Notes: a model not told the origin generated them from the letters alone. A DNA stretch of 64,000 bases from Epiperipatus broadwayi (GCA_028023455.1 JAQFVV010006245.1:7581331-7645330), one strand, 5' to 3'; shown: positions 49,681 to 62,094, numbered from the stretch's first letter. Program-made: numbers and translations.

Positions 49681-50417
49681 TCTGTGTAAACATTTTGTGT
49701 AATAATAAAAAATGGTGATCATGTGATATATATTTTCATTAAGAATAAATTTTATTCTAAACATTTAGTAGAAAATTTGATATTATTTAAAAATAATTAC
49801 TACTCATGTAAATATCAACAATTATTAAACCATGTCATATTGTTGAAGCATGAAATTTTTTTGCAAAAATGTTGTAGATGGAAACAAATTTGTTCATGAA
49901 TTCATTAAAAAAACAATCTTGACTGGTTATTCAAAACTAACTACATTATTAATAATTTGATTAACAAGAAATGTAAGAAATTTTTTCTTAACAATTTAGT
50001 AAATCGAATGTGGAGCATCACCAGCAATATAAAGATTTTAAAGTAGAAACTCAATAATTGACAAAAAGGTTTCAAATGATATATAGATTAAAACTGCATA
50101 GAAAATGCAATTATTTTTTGTTTATAATCATTTCATATTTTTAATGCACTGAAAATTCATGTGGACCTAAAAAACAATAATACAATTTTATTAAAATCAT
50201 GGATACCATTTTTTATGGATGTGAGGATTTGTAAAACTGAAGGAAGTGTTTTAATCACCATTTGAATAAGTATATAAGAATTCATATGAAGGTTTATAAT
50301 GATATATCCATTCTAGATAATTCATTTCATTTGGATAAAGATACCCATTTTAATAAAGTTAAAAATCTTTTTGCAAACTTTGCAGGTCCTGATGAGTTAC
50401 TAGGAGATCTTTATAAG

Positions 50418-50564
50418 CAAAAAGAGTAAATAATCCATCCCCAGACTGTGACTTAAAAGCACTCTAATTGTTACACAAAGGATCAAGAATAGAATAAATC
50501 CTTTGTGCAACATTTAGTGTGCTTTTAAGTTATAACTGGGGGTGTGTGTAATTTACTCCCTTTG
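50418..50564. mobile_element. Hairpin MITE-like element
   Basis: Two arms of about 60 bases are reverse complements with a 14-base loop: GAGTAAAT, CCCCAG, AACTTAAAAGCAC and GCACAAAGGAT/ACACAAAGGAT align. It would fold into one long hairpin. No coding capacity and the target duplication is unclear. Confidence 0.65.
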
Positions 50565-50731
50565 TTTACATATACATTGAGCTATGTTTAATTTAATGTT
50601 TAGGAGATATTTAATATAAGGTGCTAACATATCAACTACAAAACCTATTTTATATCTAACATACAGGATATATATATATATGTCATATTATTATTACTAT
50701 TTGCGGGATATTCCGTGTAGTGAAAAAGCTA

Positions 50732-50776
50732 AATGCTGACGTTTCAGTACAATATCAAGTACCTTCCTCAGAGCGT
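50732..50776 (-). ncRNA. Hammerhead-ribozyme-like motif in PLE 3' end (left arm)
   Basis: Minus strand: GCT, CTGAGGA, stem II with GTAC/GTAC round a TTGATATT loop, GAAAC directly joined to GTC, then AGC. CTGAGGA fits CUGANGA. GCT and AGC give at least 3 bp of stem I. The near-absent stem III matches the minimal type I hammerheads reported from PLEs, which act best as dimers. Confidence 0.6.
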
Positions 50777-51197
50777 CCTCTTTCTCAAATCATAAGAATG
50801 CATGTGAGATTTAAAATCGTTTTTATCGTTTTCTTTCTCCTCATATTTAAATTCTATTGGTTGAGAAGTTTTAAAATTTATTTTCTCTTCCAATAGTTTT
50901 TTCCAAATGTTGTTAATCTTCTTTAACTCACACCTTTCATTTATGCTCTTGGGCCTTTTAAAAATCTCTATAGCTTCTCTTAGCAATCTCTGGTCAGAAG
51001 CTATAGAGATTTTTAAAAGGCCCAAGAGCATAAATGAAAGGTGTGAGTTAAAGAAGATTAACAACATTTGGAAAAAACTATTGGAAGAGAAAATAAATTT
51101 TAAAACTTCTCAACCAATAGAATTTAAATATGAGGAGAAAGAAAACGATAAAAACGATTTTAAATCTCACATGCATTCTTATGATTTGAGAAAGAGG

Positions 51198-51242
51198 ACG
51201 CTCTGAGGAAGGTACTTGATATTGTACTGAAACGTCAGCATT
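51198..51242 (+). ncRNA. Hammerhead-ribozyme-like motif in PLE 3' end (right arm)
   Basis: Mirror copy of the left-arm motif: CTGAGGA at 51,203-51,209 and GAAACGTC at 51,229-51,236, with the same stems. Confidence 0.6.
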
Positions 51243-51355
51243 TAGCTTTTTCACTACACGGAATATCCCGCAAATAGTAATAATAATATGACATCTTTTA
51301 TCCGTGAAAACATTAGAATTAATATATATATATCTGTACAAATAATGTAATATAT

Positions 51356-51635
51356 AGGGTATTTTGAGCTCAGATTTTCACATGACCATCAACTTTCCAC
51401 ATTATCTCAATACCACTGATACCCTTGACCACATATATGTCTAAAAGAAGATAATGATTATTTATATTTTAGACATATATGTGATCAAGGGTATTGGTAT
51501 ACCGTATGAGATAGTGTGGAGAATTGAGAGTCATGATTATTTACCCTTTAGACACATATGTGGTCAAGTGTATTAGTGGTATGAGATAGAGTGGAGAGTT
51601 GAGGGTTCTGTAAAAGTCTGTGCTCAAAATACCCT
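51356..51635. mobile_element. 280-bp inverted-repeat element
   Basis: Ends are AGGGTATTTTGAGC-CAGA and TCTG-GCTCAAAATACCCT. Inside, TTGACCACATATATGTCTAAA and its complement occur three times in all, twice in one orientation, so the left arm pairs with either of two right-hand partners. Non-coding; family not recognised. Confidence 0.65.
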
Positions 51636-51968
51636 AAAAACTATTTGAATTTTTTTTAGAAATGTAAGTTCTGATAAAACTATGGTTTCTAATGGTAATG
51701 ATGCTTCAAATAAAGAAAATAGGGGTGATTTCTATACTTTTGTGAATTATCATTATTATCCATTGCAGCAGAAATGGTTTCAGAATTTATAAATATATTA
51801 AATAATCTCAATATTATCACATATTCTTTTAAATTCATATAAATAAAGATGCAATAAAAGACAAATGACCTCTAAGATGCATTTTGTGCTGAACCAGTAC
51901 TCATCTGTTGGTCCAAGTCACTATCCTTCATATATATCTTTATTATATAAAAATATTTATCTATATTA

Positions 51969-52498
51969 AATAATTACATTTTGCATTACAAAGCTGTCAA
52001 ATTGACTCAACCCATATCTTTGACACCATCCACTTTAGATAAACATAATAATGACTATTATTAATCATTTACTAAACTAGAGGTTGATTGTCTCTAGCAC
52101 AGATATAAACTTCAACATCAATTACATGATTTTTTTAAAAATTAAACACACAAACACTTGGAGCTTTCACATTTCTTTCCCCCACATGTAATATCTTTAT
52201 AAATATATTAAATAACCTCTATATTACCACATATTTAAAAGAGGTTATTTAATATATTTATAAAGATATTATACACGGGAAAAAGAAATGTGAATAACCC
52301 CATGTGTTTGTGTGTTTAATTTTAAAAAATTATATATTTTAATCTTTAATTGAGTTTTGAAGTTTATATCTGTGCTAGAGACAATCTCTTGTTTAGTAAA
52401 TGATTAATAATAGTCATTGCTATATTTATCTAAAGTATATGATATCAAATAATGTGGGTTGAGTTAATTTGACACTTGTAATTCAAAATGTAATTATT
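51969..52498. repeat. 530-bp palindrome
   Basis: Arms of about 250 bases round a 19-base centre (52,221-52,239): TAATTACATTTTG at the left end returns as CAAAATGTAATTA at the right; TTAGTAAATGATTAATAATAGTCAT and TATCTTTATAAATATATTAAATAACCTCT also recur inverted. Arms are moderately diverged. A short direct fragment (AATATATTAAATAATCTC) lies outside at about 51,797. Confidence 0.75.
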
Positions 52499-52499
52499 C

Positions 52500-55450
52500 C
52501 AGAATTTATTGAATATATGATTTCAATTGTAAATTAATTGTCACTAAAAATTTAGCATGGTTTTGGAAAATTAAAAATTACTGAAGTTATGTTTTGGTGC
52601 CAGAAAAATACAAGAAAAAATGTCATGAGAAGTTGAGATTTGCATATTAATTTTACTTATTTATTCAAGACATTTCATTCAATTAGTCAACCTTTTTTAT
52701 GATAATATTTAAAATTAGCTCCATTTCTAAGATGGGAAGAGAGGAAGTTTAGTACTGTAGGTAGAAAATCTTATACATTTATATAAAAGTTCTTTATCAT
52801 TTTGTGACAATGGCTTTTAGTCATCATAATATTAATTGTAGAACTTTTAGTATAAGCTTATTAAACAAAAATAATAACTTTTTTGACGTCTAAATATACA
52901 CTAAGATGATCTGTGTATTGTTCTTAATGTTATGAGTGCATCACAATTCTCACGACTTTATTAGTTAGTAATATAAAACAAATCTCCAAAAATTTTTAGC
53001 TTGACTGATTATCAACTTTAAGTATTTTGATCTAACTTTTTGGGGAAAAAAGATAGATTTTGATGATGTTTGACACAAGTTCCAATATGCTACAATTGCA
53101 TTTACTTAATAAATAAAAATAATTGAATAATTAGTCATTTTGGAGATCATGTGATGTTTGAATAGTGGAAGGAATAGTTTATGCTTTGATCTAATCTTTT
53201 ACACTACCATTGTGTGAAACTATATAGGACATTTAATGAATTAAAAATAGAATATTATCATATAACTTAAATTAATTAAATCATTGTATAGGATTGAAAA
53301 GTGTTACTGATTGACATAATATAAATGCATTGAAAATGTATGAATTTAAAAAAAGGATAGCAAAATTATAAAAATGGATAGTATGCTCCTCAGTTTTGAA
53401 TGCAACATTGCCAAATCTACTCTTGTAAAGTCACATTTTTATTGGGTGGGCAAGTAACTGACTTTTTATAAAAAACATTACAATGAAATTTAACAATGAT
53501 TTGTAGAACAGATATAGACCACAATTATATTATAAAGATTGTCTCAAAAGCATTAAGTATATGCAATATTGATTACTTTTAGTGAAAAAGTAACACTGTG
53601 AATAAAAAAGTAAATAGAAATTCACAATTAGTCAAGATGTTGAAGTCTTTGATATAAAAATTGCTATAGAAGAAATTAAAGTTAACAGCATTGCATGCTG
53701 TCAAATAAACATATTAAAGATGTGTTTTATGTAATATATATATATATATTTGTATGTAGTCTATAGTCATCCTAAAATCCAGTTATTTGCTTTAATCTTA
53801 ATATCATTGGTTTTATTTTAGAATTAGAAGGACCATGTATATAAAGCATTAATATAAACAATGAAAATTAAGAGTTTATATCTATCAAAACAATTAAAGG
53901 TAACTTTACTTTTGATATTTCTAGAAAACTATCAAGCAAGTTTTCTCTAATAATCAATTGAAGCTTTTTCGTTCCGAATTTAAATAAAAAAAGGAAATTC
54001 TTTTTGTACATTTAACCCAAATTATTAGAAAGATTTAAACTCCAGGCAACTTTTTATTGGCAAAAGAATTTCAAAACTCACATTTTTTTTTGACATCCTG
54101 CAATTAATAAATCATATATCCCAGAGAGTTGTAAACATTAGATTAAATATTCTTGTGGATTTATTATAATGTAAAAAGCGAAAATTAAGGGTTTATAGTC
54201 ATGTAAACAACCAGAGATAACTCTTTGTGTTACTAGGAAACTATCAATTACTAACTGACAGTCTTAAGGTTAAACAAATTTTGTCTAATAACCTATTGAA
54301 GCTCTTTTATCCTTGGGGTTAAATTAAAAAAAAGAGATTGTCTTTTACTCCTAGAAACATCAAAAATAAAAACATCTTTGGTTGTTGACATGAAAACAAA
54401 TTCTTAATTTTCACTGTTTTCTATATAGTTTATTTGGTTAGAAGTAAAAGAGGCTAGTTTGGTTTGCATTTACGTTTATAGTATACTTTTAAAATAATTA
54501 ACTCTGTATGAAATATTTAATAATTGAATTAATAGTTTTATATAAATTGTGATTTATTATCATTATCTTGTGAAATTTTTTGAAGATTACTAATCTGCAT
54601 TATCTCAGAAGTAAAAATAATGTCATATATATTTGATACAACTGACTAACTTCAGAAAGTACTTTGTTGCAATTTTCAGTTTATATAATTTTGTAAGATA
54701 AAATTTTACAATTATCTTGGAAAATTGCCAAATTTACTTCTCAATTTGTATTTAGCAAAATTAAAAACAAAATTATTTTAATTTGAACAATTTTCATTTT
54801 ATATAAAAACTTCATTATTTTTGTCTGTCCTCTATTTTGAAAATGTCAAAAGGTAATAAAAGTTAAATTCTAATTAAAATTTATAGAAATTAGATAATTC
54901 TGTATCCAAATTGCTGAAGTTCATCATCTTTTTGCTCATATTAGTATGATAGTATTTCACCACCATTCACACCCACCCAAATGAATATGGCCCTTTTAAC
55001 ACCAAGAATAAAAATAGAAAGACAAAAAATAAAAATTGAAATCAGAACTGCTATAACTTCAATTACATTTTCAAACAGTTATAGTCTTACAATTAGATGT
55101 TTGATTAAATTATAGTATATAATGGCTGGGTTCTGCACTAATGTTGATTAAAGGCAGTGATATATAACAAAAATTGTGAGAAAATAAAAGAAAAATAATT
55201 GTGACTAATTTATAAACATTAGCATTAATAATAAGTTAATCAACTCAATAAGATGACAATACCCAACTGTCCTTTACCTAATTATATATTCTTACATTAT
55301 GCATATAATTTCACTATATACATTCGTATGTACATTTCTATATATTTATGATTGAAAAATTTATACTTAACAAACTTAGATGCCAATTCACTAACCATAA
55401 TACTTTTAATCTATGTAATTTTCTTCTTTCTTTTCTTATCTATTGATTTC
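52500..55450. other. 3 kb of AT-rich sequence, no gene seen
   Basis: Two related stretches near 53,870 and 54,180 share AAAATTAAGAGTTTATA-type sequence and GGTAACT/GATAACT neighbours, suggesting an old duplication. Otherwise nothing recognisable. Confidence 0.4.
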
Positions 55451-55455
55451 TATTT

Positions 55456-55668
55456 TTACATATACCATTTACAACTTTCTTAAATACTGCAACAATACTA
55501 TTTTTTATATCAAAACTTTATTTTTACAGTTCTGACTGTCCTGCAGTCATAACTCTTTAAAATCCTATTTCTAAACATGAAGGATAGTCTGATGATGACT
55601 GCGGGACAGTTTTGATATAAAAAATAGTATTGTTGAAGTGTTTAAGAAAATTGTAATTGGTATATGTT
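55456..55668. mobile_element. Fold-back with degenerate hammerhead-like core, probable PLE 3' relic
   Basis: Arms share TACATATACCATTTACAA, TTTCTTAAA, AACAATACTATTTTTTATA and GTCCTGCAGTCAT as inverted copies. The right arm reads CTGATGA (55,589-55,595) then a small ACTG/CAGT stem, but GAAA is lost (TTTGATA). The left arm on the minus strand keeps AGAAC instead. Together they suggest an ancestor with CUGAUGA and GAAAC. Confidence 0.5.
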
Positions 55669-55669
55669 T

Positions 55670-56570
55670 TAATTCATGTACTGAATTTCTCTATTTTCTA
55701 AAACTGCATATGCAATAAATATATATAATTAATAACTTTTAATTTATATAAATATCATTTTTTGTATGTCCATATTTTTTGTTATTGTGAAAGAGGTAAT
55801 ATCAATTTCTTTTTAATTTTCAATCATTTAACAAGGTTCAAGAGTGGTTGTGTTCCTTCCTTGTTTTAAATAAACACTTTGCATATTAATATATATTTAT
55901 TTTTTATTGATCTTTCAAAATAATAATATTTATAAAGAACACATTTACATTTTTTGAAACTCTTCTAAAGAACTGAGACATTGTACTATACCAAAATAAA
56001 ATTTTAAGAAAACAAAAAAGACCCTCAACAGCTTCTTTCTATAGTTTTTTTTTTACAATCGTTAATTCTTCTTTCTATAGTTTGTAATAGGAGAAACTTT
56101 TTTTTTGAGAAAGCAAATAAAACAGTAATAAATTGGAATAACAAAAAAAATATAGCTAGTAAAATTATAAAACGTAATATTTGTTCTGTCGGCATTTGTT
56201 TTTAGCATTCTTTTAAATCTTTTTTTTTCTTTCTAAATATTAATTTTCTAATAAAGAAAAATATATATAAAAAATAGAGAAATGCTTTTATTTATATGAA
56301 TACTTTAAAAAGTAAAATAAAAATTTTCTTCAGCTTTCATAATAGTATAATGCAATCATGTTTAGAAATAAAACCATTACTATAATAATCCCAAATCAGA
56401 TTTCTGAAGAACCATTATCTTATTAATAGATTGGCATTAATATTAAATGACTCTTTGGGAATCTAATTGCAAATTATTGTAATAACACTTTTATTTTTAA
56501 ATACGATCACGCCACAATTTTATTGTAAACGTTGAAGTTTTTTTTTTGCTTTTTAATGCATCTATATGAT
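55670..56570. other. AT-rich sequence, no gene seen
   Basis: Long T runs; nothing recognisable. Confidence 0.5.
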
Positions 56571-56585
56571 TAAAAATATTGCTTT

Positions 56586-56699
56586 TTGTCAAGCATTGGT
56601 GGTCGAGAGGTCAGCAACAGCTGCTTTACAAGCAGTTGTCCCGGGTTGGCGGTTTCGCTTCCCGGCTGATGCTATGAGACATGAGAGAAAAAAATATAT
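56586..56699 (+). mobile_element. tRNA-derived SINE, family A
   Basis: Flanked by a 10-bp duplication ATATTGCTTT (56,576-56,585 and 56,700-56,709). Carries GGTGGTCGAGAGGTCAGC (A box), GGTTTCGCTTCCC (B-box-like), CGGCTGATGCTATGAGACATG and an A-rich tail. Confidence 0.85.
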
Positions 56700-56709
56700 A
56701 TATTGCTTT

Positions 56710-59700
56710 CAATTTTTTTAATAAATTTTTATTTTAAATTTTTTAGTTTTACATATATAACACTGAATTATTAAAACTAATTTTCAATGAATCATTCAAT
56801 TTTAAATTACAAGGATTTCCCCTAGCCACTGCTAGATTAAATTTTTTAATTTTTATTTTTAAATCGTTTGGAAACTCTAATGTTCATAAAGTTTCAACTA
56901 AAGTAGGAATTGGGAAGTGGATGAAAATTTAGTTATAAGATTTAATCCAGACAGAATAAGTTAAATAAAAGCATAAAAAAGAATCCTACTGTTGCATTAT
57001 TTACTCAGTAAATGTTTAGTTTTCAATCTCAGAATGGGATCAATATGAGAATCATAAAAAAGTGATATATAGTCACAAAGTGAGTTTTCCAGTGAAATAA
57101 TTAAAAAAAAAAAGGGGGGGGGGTATTTAAGTTGAAACATAATTATCAAGCTTTATTAAATGTGTGTTTAGATTTGATTATAATATATTTTTAATATGAA
57201 AAGATTAACTGCGCTTATTAATGTAGCTCAAGGAAAAATTACCTATTTTAACACTGAAAAGCAGTTTATGTAGAAATATATTTATTATATTAATAAAATA
57301 TATTTTATTTAATAATAATGAAAAAATGTTTTCTTTAACTATATTGCACAAATTTATAAGTATTGTAATTTTTTGGAAAGCAATTATTTATAAGATTAAT
57401 TTTTAAATAAATATTTAAATAATTAATAATCATTTTTTATTAAATTTAATGTTTAATTCAAAAATTAAATGGAATATAATATTTTCTATTTTTAAAATTC
57501 AAATATATCTTTAATGTTTTTTTTATATAATTGTTGATAATTTCCATTTTTTTGAACCATTATGCACTACTATATTTTTTATATACACCTTTACTGGGAG
57601 ATGAAAAGGTTGTTTTTATTTTGAAGATAATAAATAATTATTATAATGATTATTATGCTATAACAAATAATAATAAGCAAAATTATTCTAATCAAATACA
57701 TGTATTAAATTTGAAGAACTTCACATGAAATTAATATATAATTTGTGATTTTAAATTTAGACATTATGTTTTAAAGCAGAGGCTTAAAATTCATGTAAAG
57801 AATAGATGAACAATTTTATAGTTTTTTATGAAAGTATCCAGTGGATTAATTGTATTTTAATAATTTTAATGTAACAACTTAAAATTATTTAGCTACTTAT
57901 AAAACACATCTTAGAGTTATAAAATAAAGGCAAGACTAGAAGTTGTATAAAACATCCTCTGGATATTTATTACAGAGTATACATGTTGAAATAAAGTTAT
58001 ACTTTAAATCAAAGTAAACTATTGCTTAGTAGGCTTAGCACCATGTAGAAGGTTAACAAGAATTTCAATCAAGACTAAGAAGTATAAAGATTTTAAAATT
58101 TGCATATAGACTTTTCTTAGCTAATGACCTCCATAAATTTTTCAGAAGATTAATACTTTTTTATACTGTTGCTAGAGATATCTGCATACACTGTGATGTT
58201 AATCAGTATATTCTAATGCATGATCTCTTGAAGAAAATTTTGTGAGAATAAATAATACATTAGAAGGAACCATTATAGATTAATGTAATCATATATATCA
58301 TGACTCTTATGAATGATGAAAATGGTTTAGGACATATCAAATTCAAGAGAAAACAAAAGACGTTGATGGACAATAAATGTGCAAATGTATTCTATTTGCA
58401 TGATTTAATTGAACAGTTCACCTTGTCAATTGAGGTAGTCCTTATATGCAGTAAAGGAATATAACTGAGAAGTAAATAACCAAATATAACATGATCATAT
58501 GAACTTTTGCAATAGATATAATAATTTTAGATGAAATGACCTAATTAGATATGATTAATTTTTTAAAAAAATAATTTATTTGTGATAATGAAATTTTAGA
58601 TACATTAAGTGGAATGCCAAATTAAGTAGATGATTGCACCATAAAATTTGATGGAAGTACTTTTTCAGTGAATAGCTAGCTATCTTGAAGATAAATTTTC
58701 AGATGAAAAAAGTATTAGAAACCTCTAAAATTTATCTGAATATGATCTGCAAAGGAAATAAAGTGAATAGCAGTATCAAGATAAGTTAGGTAGTTATCCT
58801 TAAGAAATGGTATTGAGAGGTACACATTTTTAATGTAGTTGATTTATTGCAAATATAATTGTAAACAGTGATTACTTAGTACTACTGTTGTTGCAGAAGT
58901 TAATGAAATGTTGAAAATAAATAATCCTAATTCATAAGATCAGTATCTGCTTTGAAGTAAATCTGTTTAGCAGCAAAATAAGGGCAGTTATTTATCTTAG
59001 CAAATAAAATAGAAATTTGAACTAACAAGATGTATTGCTATGTTCAACATTCTTTAATAACAAGATGTGATTTATAAAAATCAAGTCATGTAAATTTTTT
59101 TGAGTATAATTTATGAAAAATGTTTTAATCAATATCTTCCAATCTTATTAATTTTTAGTCATTTATTTAAAAAATAATAAAATACCAATTCTTTTTTAAA
59201 ATATAACACTATATAACATATTCAGTAGATCATCATTGTCTTAACAAAGATAATCTAAAACTAGCATGTAAGAATGGAATTGTGATGTAAGCAAAGATTT
59301 TGTAAACATCAACATGTACTTAATCTCAATTCTTTAAACAATTGAATTCATGAGAATTTCATTATATGAAATATAGCTAGATAATTTTAGCAGAGTAAAA
59401 TATTGAATAAAAGATATTTGACAACTGATAACAACAATTCCAATTTTTAAATGCATAAAGATCTGCACATCAGAAATAGAAGACTTGGAATCTATAAGTA
59501 ATATACACATTTTAGACATAATATTTAATAAGCATTGAAAGAGCTGACACAATTTTTTATAAAGAAAAATTGCAAACTATAAAATAAGAAACTCACAGAT
59601 TTAATATTTAAAATTATATTTAGTGAAGAATTTAAACAGTTATAGTATAACAAGATTTTTAATGAAAATAAGGCAATATTTATAAATATGATTAATTATA

Positions 59701-60705
59701 ACTTTAAACTATAATCACTCCATATTATTGAAGATAAATTGGTTAAGTTATGGAAGAAATGTGCACTATATTAAAGATATAAAATATTAACTTAGAATAA
59801 TAAAGATTAGCATATTTAATGGCAATGTTATAAACTGATATTCTGATAAATAAGTCCACACAAATGGGGTATAACAAATGCACAATCAAAGAAAGTTACA
59901 CATGGAATGTTAACATGTGATTTTTAAAATGATGAAAATAAAAAGATTCAATTTATAAAAGAAGATTCATATCCTTCAATAAAGATGGCTACTCCTAGTG
60001 AATATAAAAAACAGGTTGCAGGCTGAATGAGCTAACCTAAAGCATATTAACAAAATTTGTATTGGACAATATTTAAAACACTAGCATTGTTTTTGATTTT
60101 ATTAAATAAAGAAATATCAATGATATAAAAGTAAATTGTTTAATTAACAAATGAAGAATGTAATGGGTTTAGCAAATGAATGAATTATGTTCATTTTTAA
60201 AAATGAATCAGCACATTAATTTGAGTAACCGAATTGAATGATATCTCTTCTATATAAACATATATTTATGATTTAGTCACGTGAAAGATTGACGCAAAGA
60301 TATTTATTTTCATAAATACAGCATATTATTAAAGTGAGACTTGTGAATTGTTTTAATGTTTTAACTGATTAATTGCTAAAAAAAAAATACAATATTTGAA
60401 TACTGATTATTTTAAATATATATTTTACACATAATAGTATTTGCTGAGAGTTTTCACTTGAATGTTTCTTATTAACATATTTATCATGGGAATTGACAGT
60501 TGAAATTCTCTTCTTATTATTATTATGATGATGATTAGAAAACAATATTTTTATTTGTAATACAAAAGGTTGTTTCTAATTGATGAAACTCAATATTATT
60601 AAAGTTATATTTCAATCAAGCTTTGGGATATAAAAAAATATTGTCAAACTATAGTAAAATAATACCTCATGTTCAGGGAATAATATCTCAATCAAAGATA
60701 AAGAT
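56710..60705. other. 4 kb AT-rich sequence, possible decayed coding relic
   Basis: A run of seven or more G at about 57,115. From about 58,000 to 60,100 the composition becomes less runny and short protein-like stretches appear on the plus strand (for example TIKFDGSTFSVNS), but stops are frequent in every frame and I recognise no family. Confidence 0.3.
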
Positions 60706-60707
60706 TT

Positions 60708-61112
60708 TTGCTTACATTGAGCATTAATCACTACATTGGTTTGAGTAAAAAGATCTTCGGAATAATTAGATTCTGGAATAATAAAGAAATTGAACTTGAC
60801 ATAGCAATATATAGAGTTGATTTATTAGATTACTACTTTTGCCCAAGATTTGAATTGAAATCTACTAATACAAAAGTGATTAAGGTTATTAATTTTACCA
60901 CAATTGTCACTTATATCATCATCCCTCTAAGAGGCCATGTGACTGAACTGGACACATCTAGAATGAATTTGTTGACTTTGAATTCTAATTTGCTTTATTT
61001 TAATAGGAATTTTTCTTACATCAGTGCAAATTTCTTACTTACTCCAGAAGTTAATTACAACAATAATCTTTATCCTCAATTCATTGTAATAATTAATGAT
61101 CAATCAACTTAA
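60708..61112 (+). CDS. Unrecognised 134-codon ORF
   Basis: The longest ATG-started frame in the window outside the LTR element and the microsatellite. It is rich in I, L, N and Y. It has a central hydrophobic stretch (VINFTTIVTYIIIPL), followed by RGHVTELDTSRMNLL and an asparagine-rich C-terminal part. No signal peptide, catalytic motif or transposon domain is recognisable, and no splice sites are convincing. Assuming 75% A+T and random order, I estimate well under one frame this long in 64 kb, so it may be real or a relic, but AT-rich DNA is not random. It could be an exon, a degenerate mobile-element protein or chance. Confidence 0.25.
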   Translation: MLTLSINHYIGLSKKIFGIIRFWNNKEIELDIAIYRVDLLDYYFCPRFELKSTNTKVIKVINFTTIVTYIIIPLRGHVTELDTSRMNLLTLNSNLLYFNRNFSYISANFLLTPEVNYNNNLYPQFIVIINDQST

Positions 61113-61965
61113 ATTATAAACATTTCAAAGCTTTGAAATATTTGCACACGTAATTCATAAGCTTTAAATAATTAAATCGTAAATATAATATTATATCTTA
61201 GTAAAAAGATGTATTTTTTAAAAGTTAATTAAAAATAGATTTGTTTAAAGAGAGTATTGTGAGAGAGAACAAAATAGAAGTGCAAATATATAAAGTGTTC
61301 ATAGATATAAATTTATAATAATATGATATATTTTAATATTTAAATTAATATGTACATTGTCATAATTTCATATTTAAAATATAATTGTTTCCAAATAATA
61401 GGATAATTACATTAATATCTAAACATTTGAGGCCTTTAAAAGCATAAAAAATGATAAAAATTTGTTTAGATATATAAAGAACAATAATATTAGAACATTG
61501 GGTGATGAAGGGACTATTTGCATGAGAATGGTTTACTTTAAACATGTTACTGAGAGCAGTTTTCATATTTCTAATGATGTTCTTTAATTGTTTATGGAAG
61601 CTGGGAAGAGTTCTAAGTTAATAATTTAACAACATAGTTGAATTAATTGATTGATAACAAATTGGGCTGTATTTTGAATATATTTTTAAAAATTGAAGGC
61701 TGTGCAGTGTATTAATTTAAATCCAAGTGAATTATTTATTATATATAAGTGCATTTTTATCCTCAATAATATGCTATAATTTCCTTAATTTTAGGTTGTT
61801 CATAGTATTTTTACTGTTACTGTTTCACTGTAAATGTCTCTGTAGGTTTTTGCTGCTTTAATGAGATAAATATTCTTAGAGTTTTAAAAAACAATTAGCG
61901 AAAGCTAACTTAGATTATATAAGTTGATCATCAGCATGGCTAATAATCATTATGAATAGAAGTTA
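61113..61965. other. AT-rich sequence, no gene seen
   Basis: No supported frame or repeat. Confidence 0.5.
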
Positions 61966-61975
61966 TATTATTTAT

Positions 61976-62084
61976 TTATTTATTTTCCATGTGTCATAGC
62001 ATCAGCCGGGAAGCAAACCCGCTAACCCGGGACAACTTCTTATAAGGCAGCTGTGCTGACCTCTCGACCACCAATGCTTGATGC
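61976..62084 (-). mobile_element. tRNA-derived SINE, family A
   Basis: A 9-bp duplication ATTATTTAT flanks it (61,967-61,975 and 62,085-62,093). Minus strand: GGTGGTCGAGAGGTCAGC, then GCGGGTTTGCTTCCC, CGGCTGATGCTATGACACATGG and an A-rich (AAAT)n tail. Closest to the copy at 56.6 kb. Confidence 0.85.
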
Positions 62085-62094
62085 ATTATTTATA

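Larger units (their letters stand above)
50681..51293. mobile_element. 613-bp palindrome of two PLE 3' ends, head to head
   Basis: Arms 50,681-50,978 and 50,996-51,293 are essentially perfect inverted copies round a 17-base centre. Each arm reads outward as the C-terminus of a Penelope-like protein (REAIEIFKRP, then INNIWKKLLEE on the minus side), a stop, and the element's 3' end with a hammerhead-like motif. The left (minus) copy retains the natural reading through the centre (DQRLLREAIEI), whereas the right copy joins out of register. So the left copy is the longer one and the right begins at a foldback point. PLEs are often found as inverted or partial tandem copies; near-identity of the arms suggests a single event or recent conversion. 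Confidence 0.8.

Noticed and set aside
50768-51206. Two overlapping 99-codon ORFs on opposite strands with nearly identical products
   Set aside because: Not two genes. Both are the same PLE C-terminal segment read from each arm of one palindrome; the first 20-odd residues are antisense sequence of the opposite arm.
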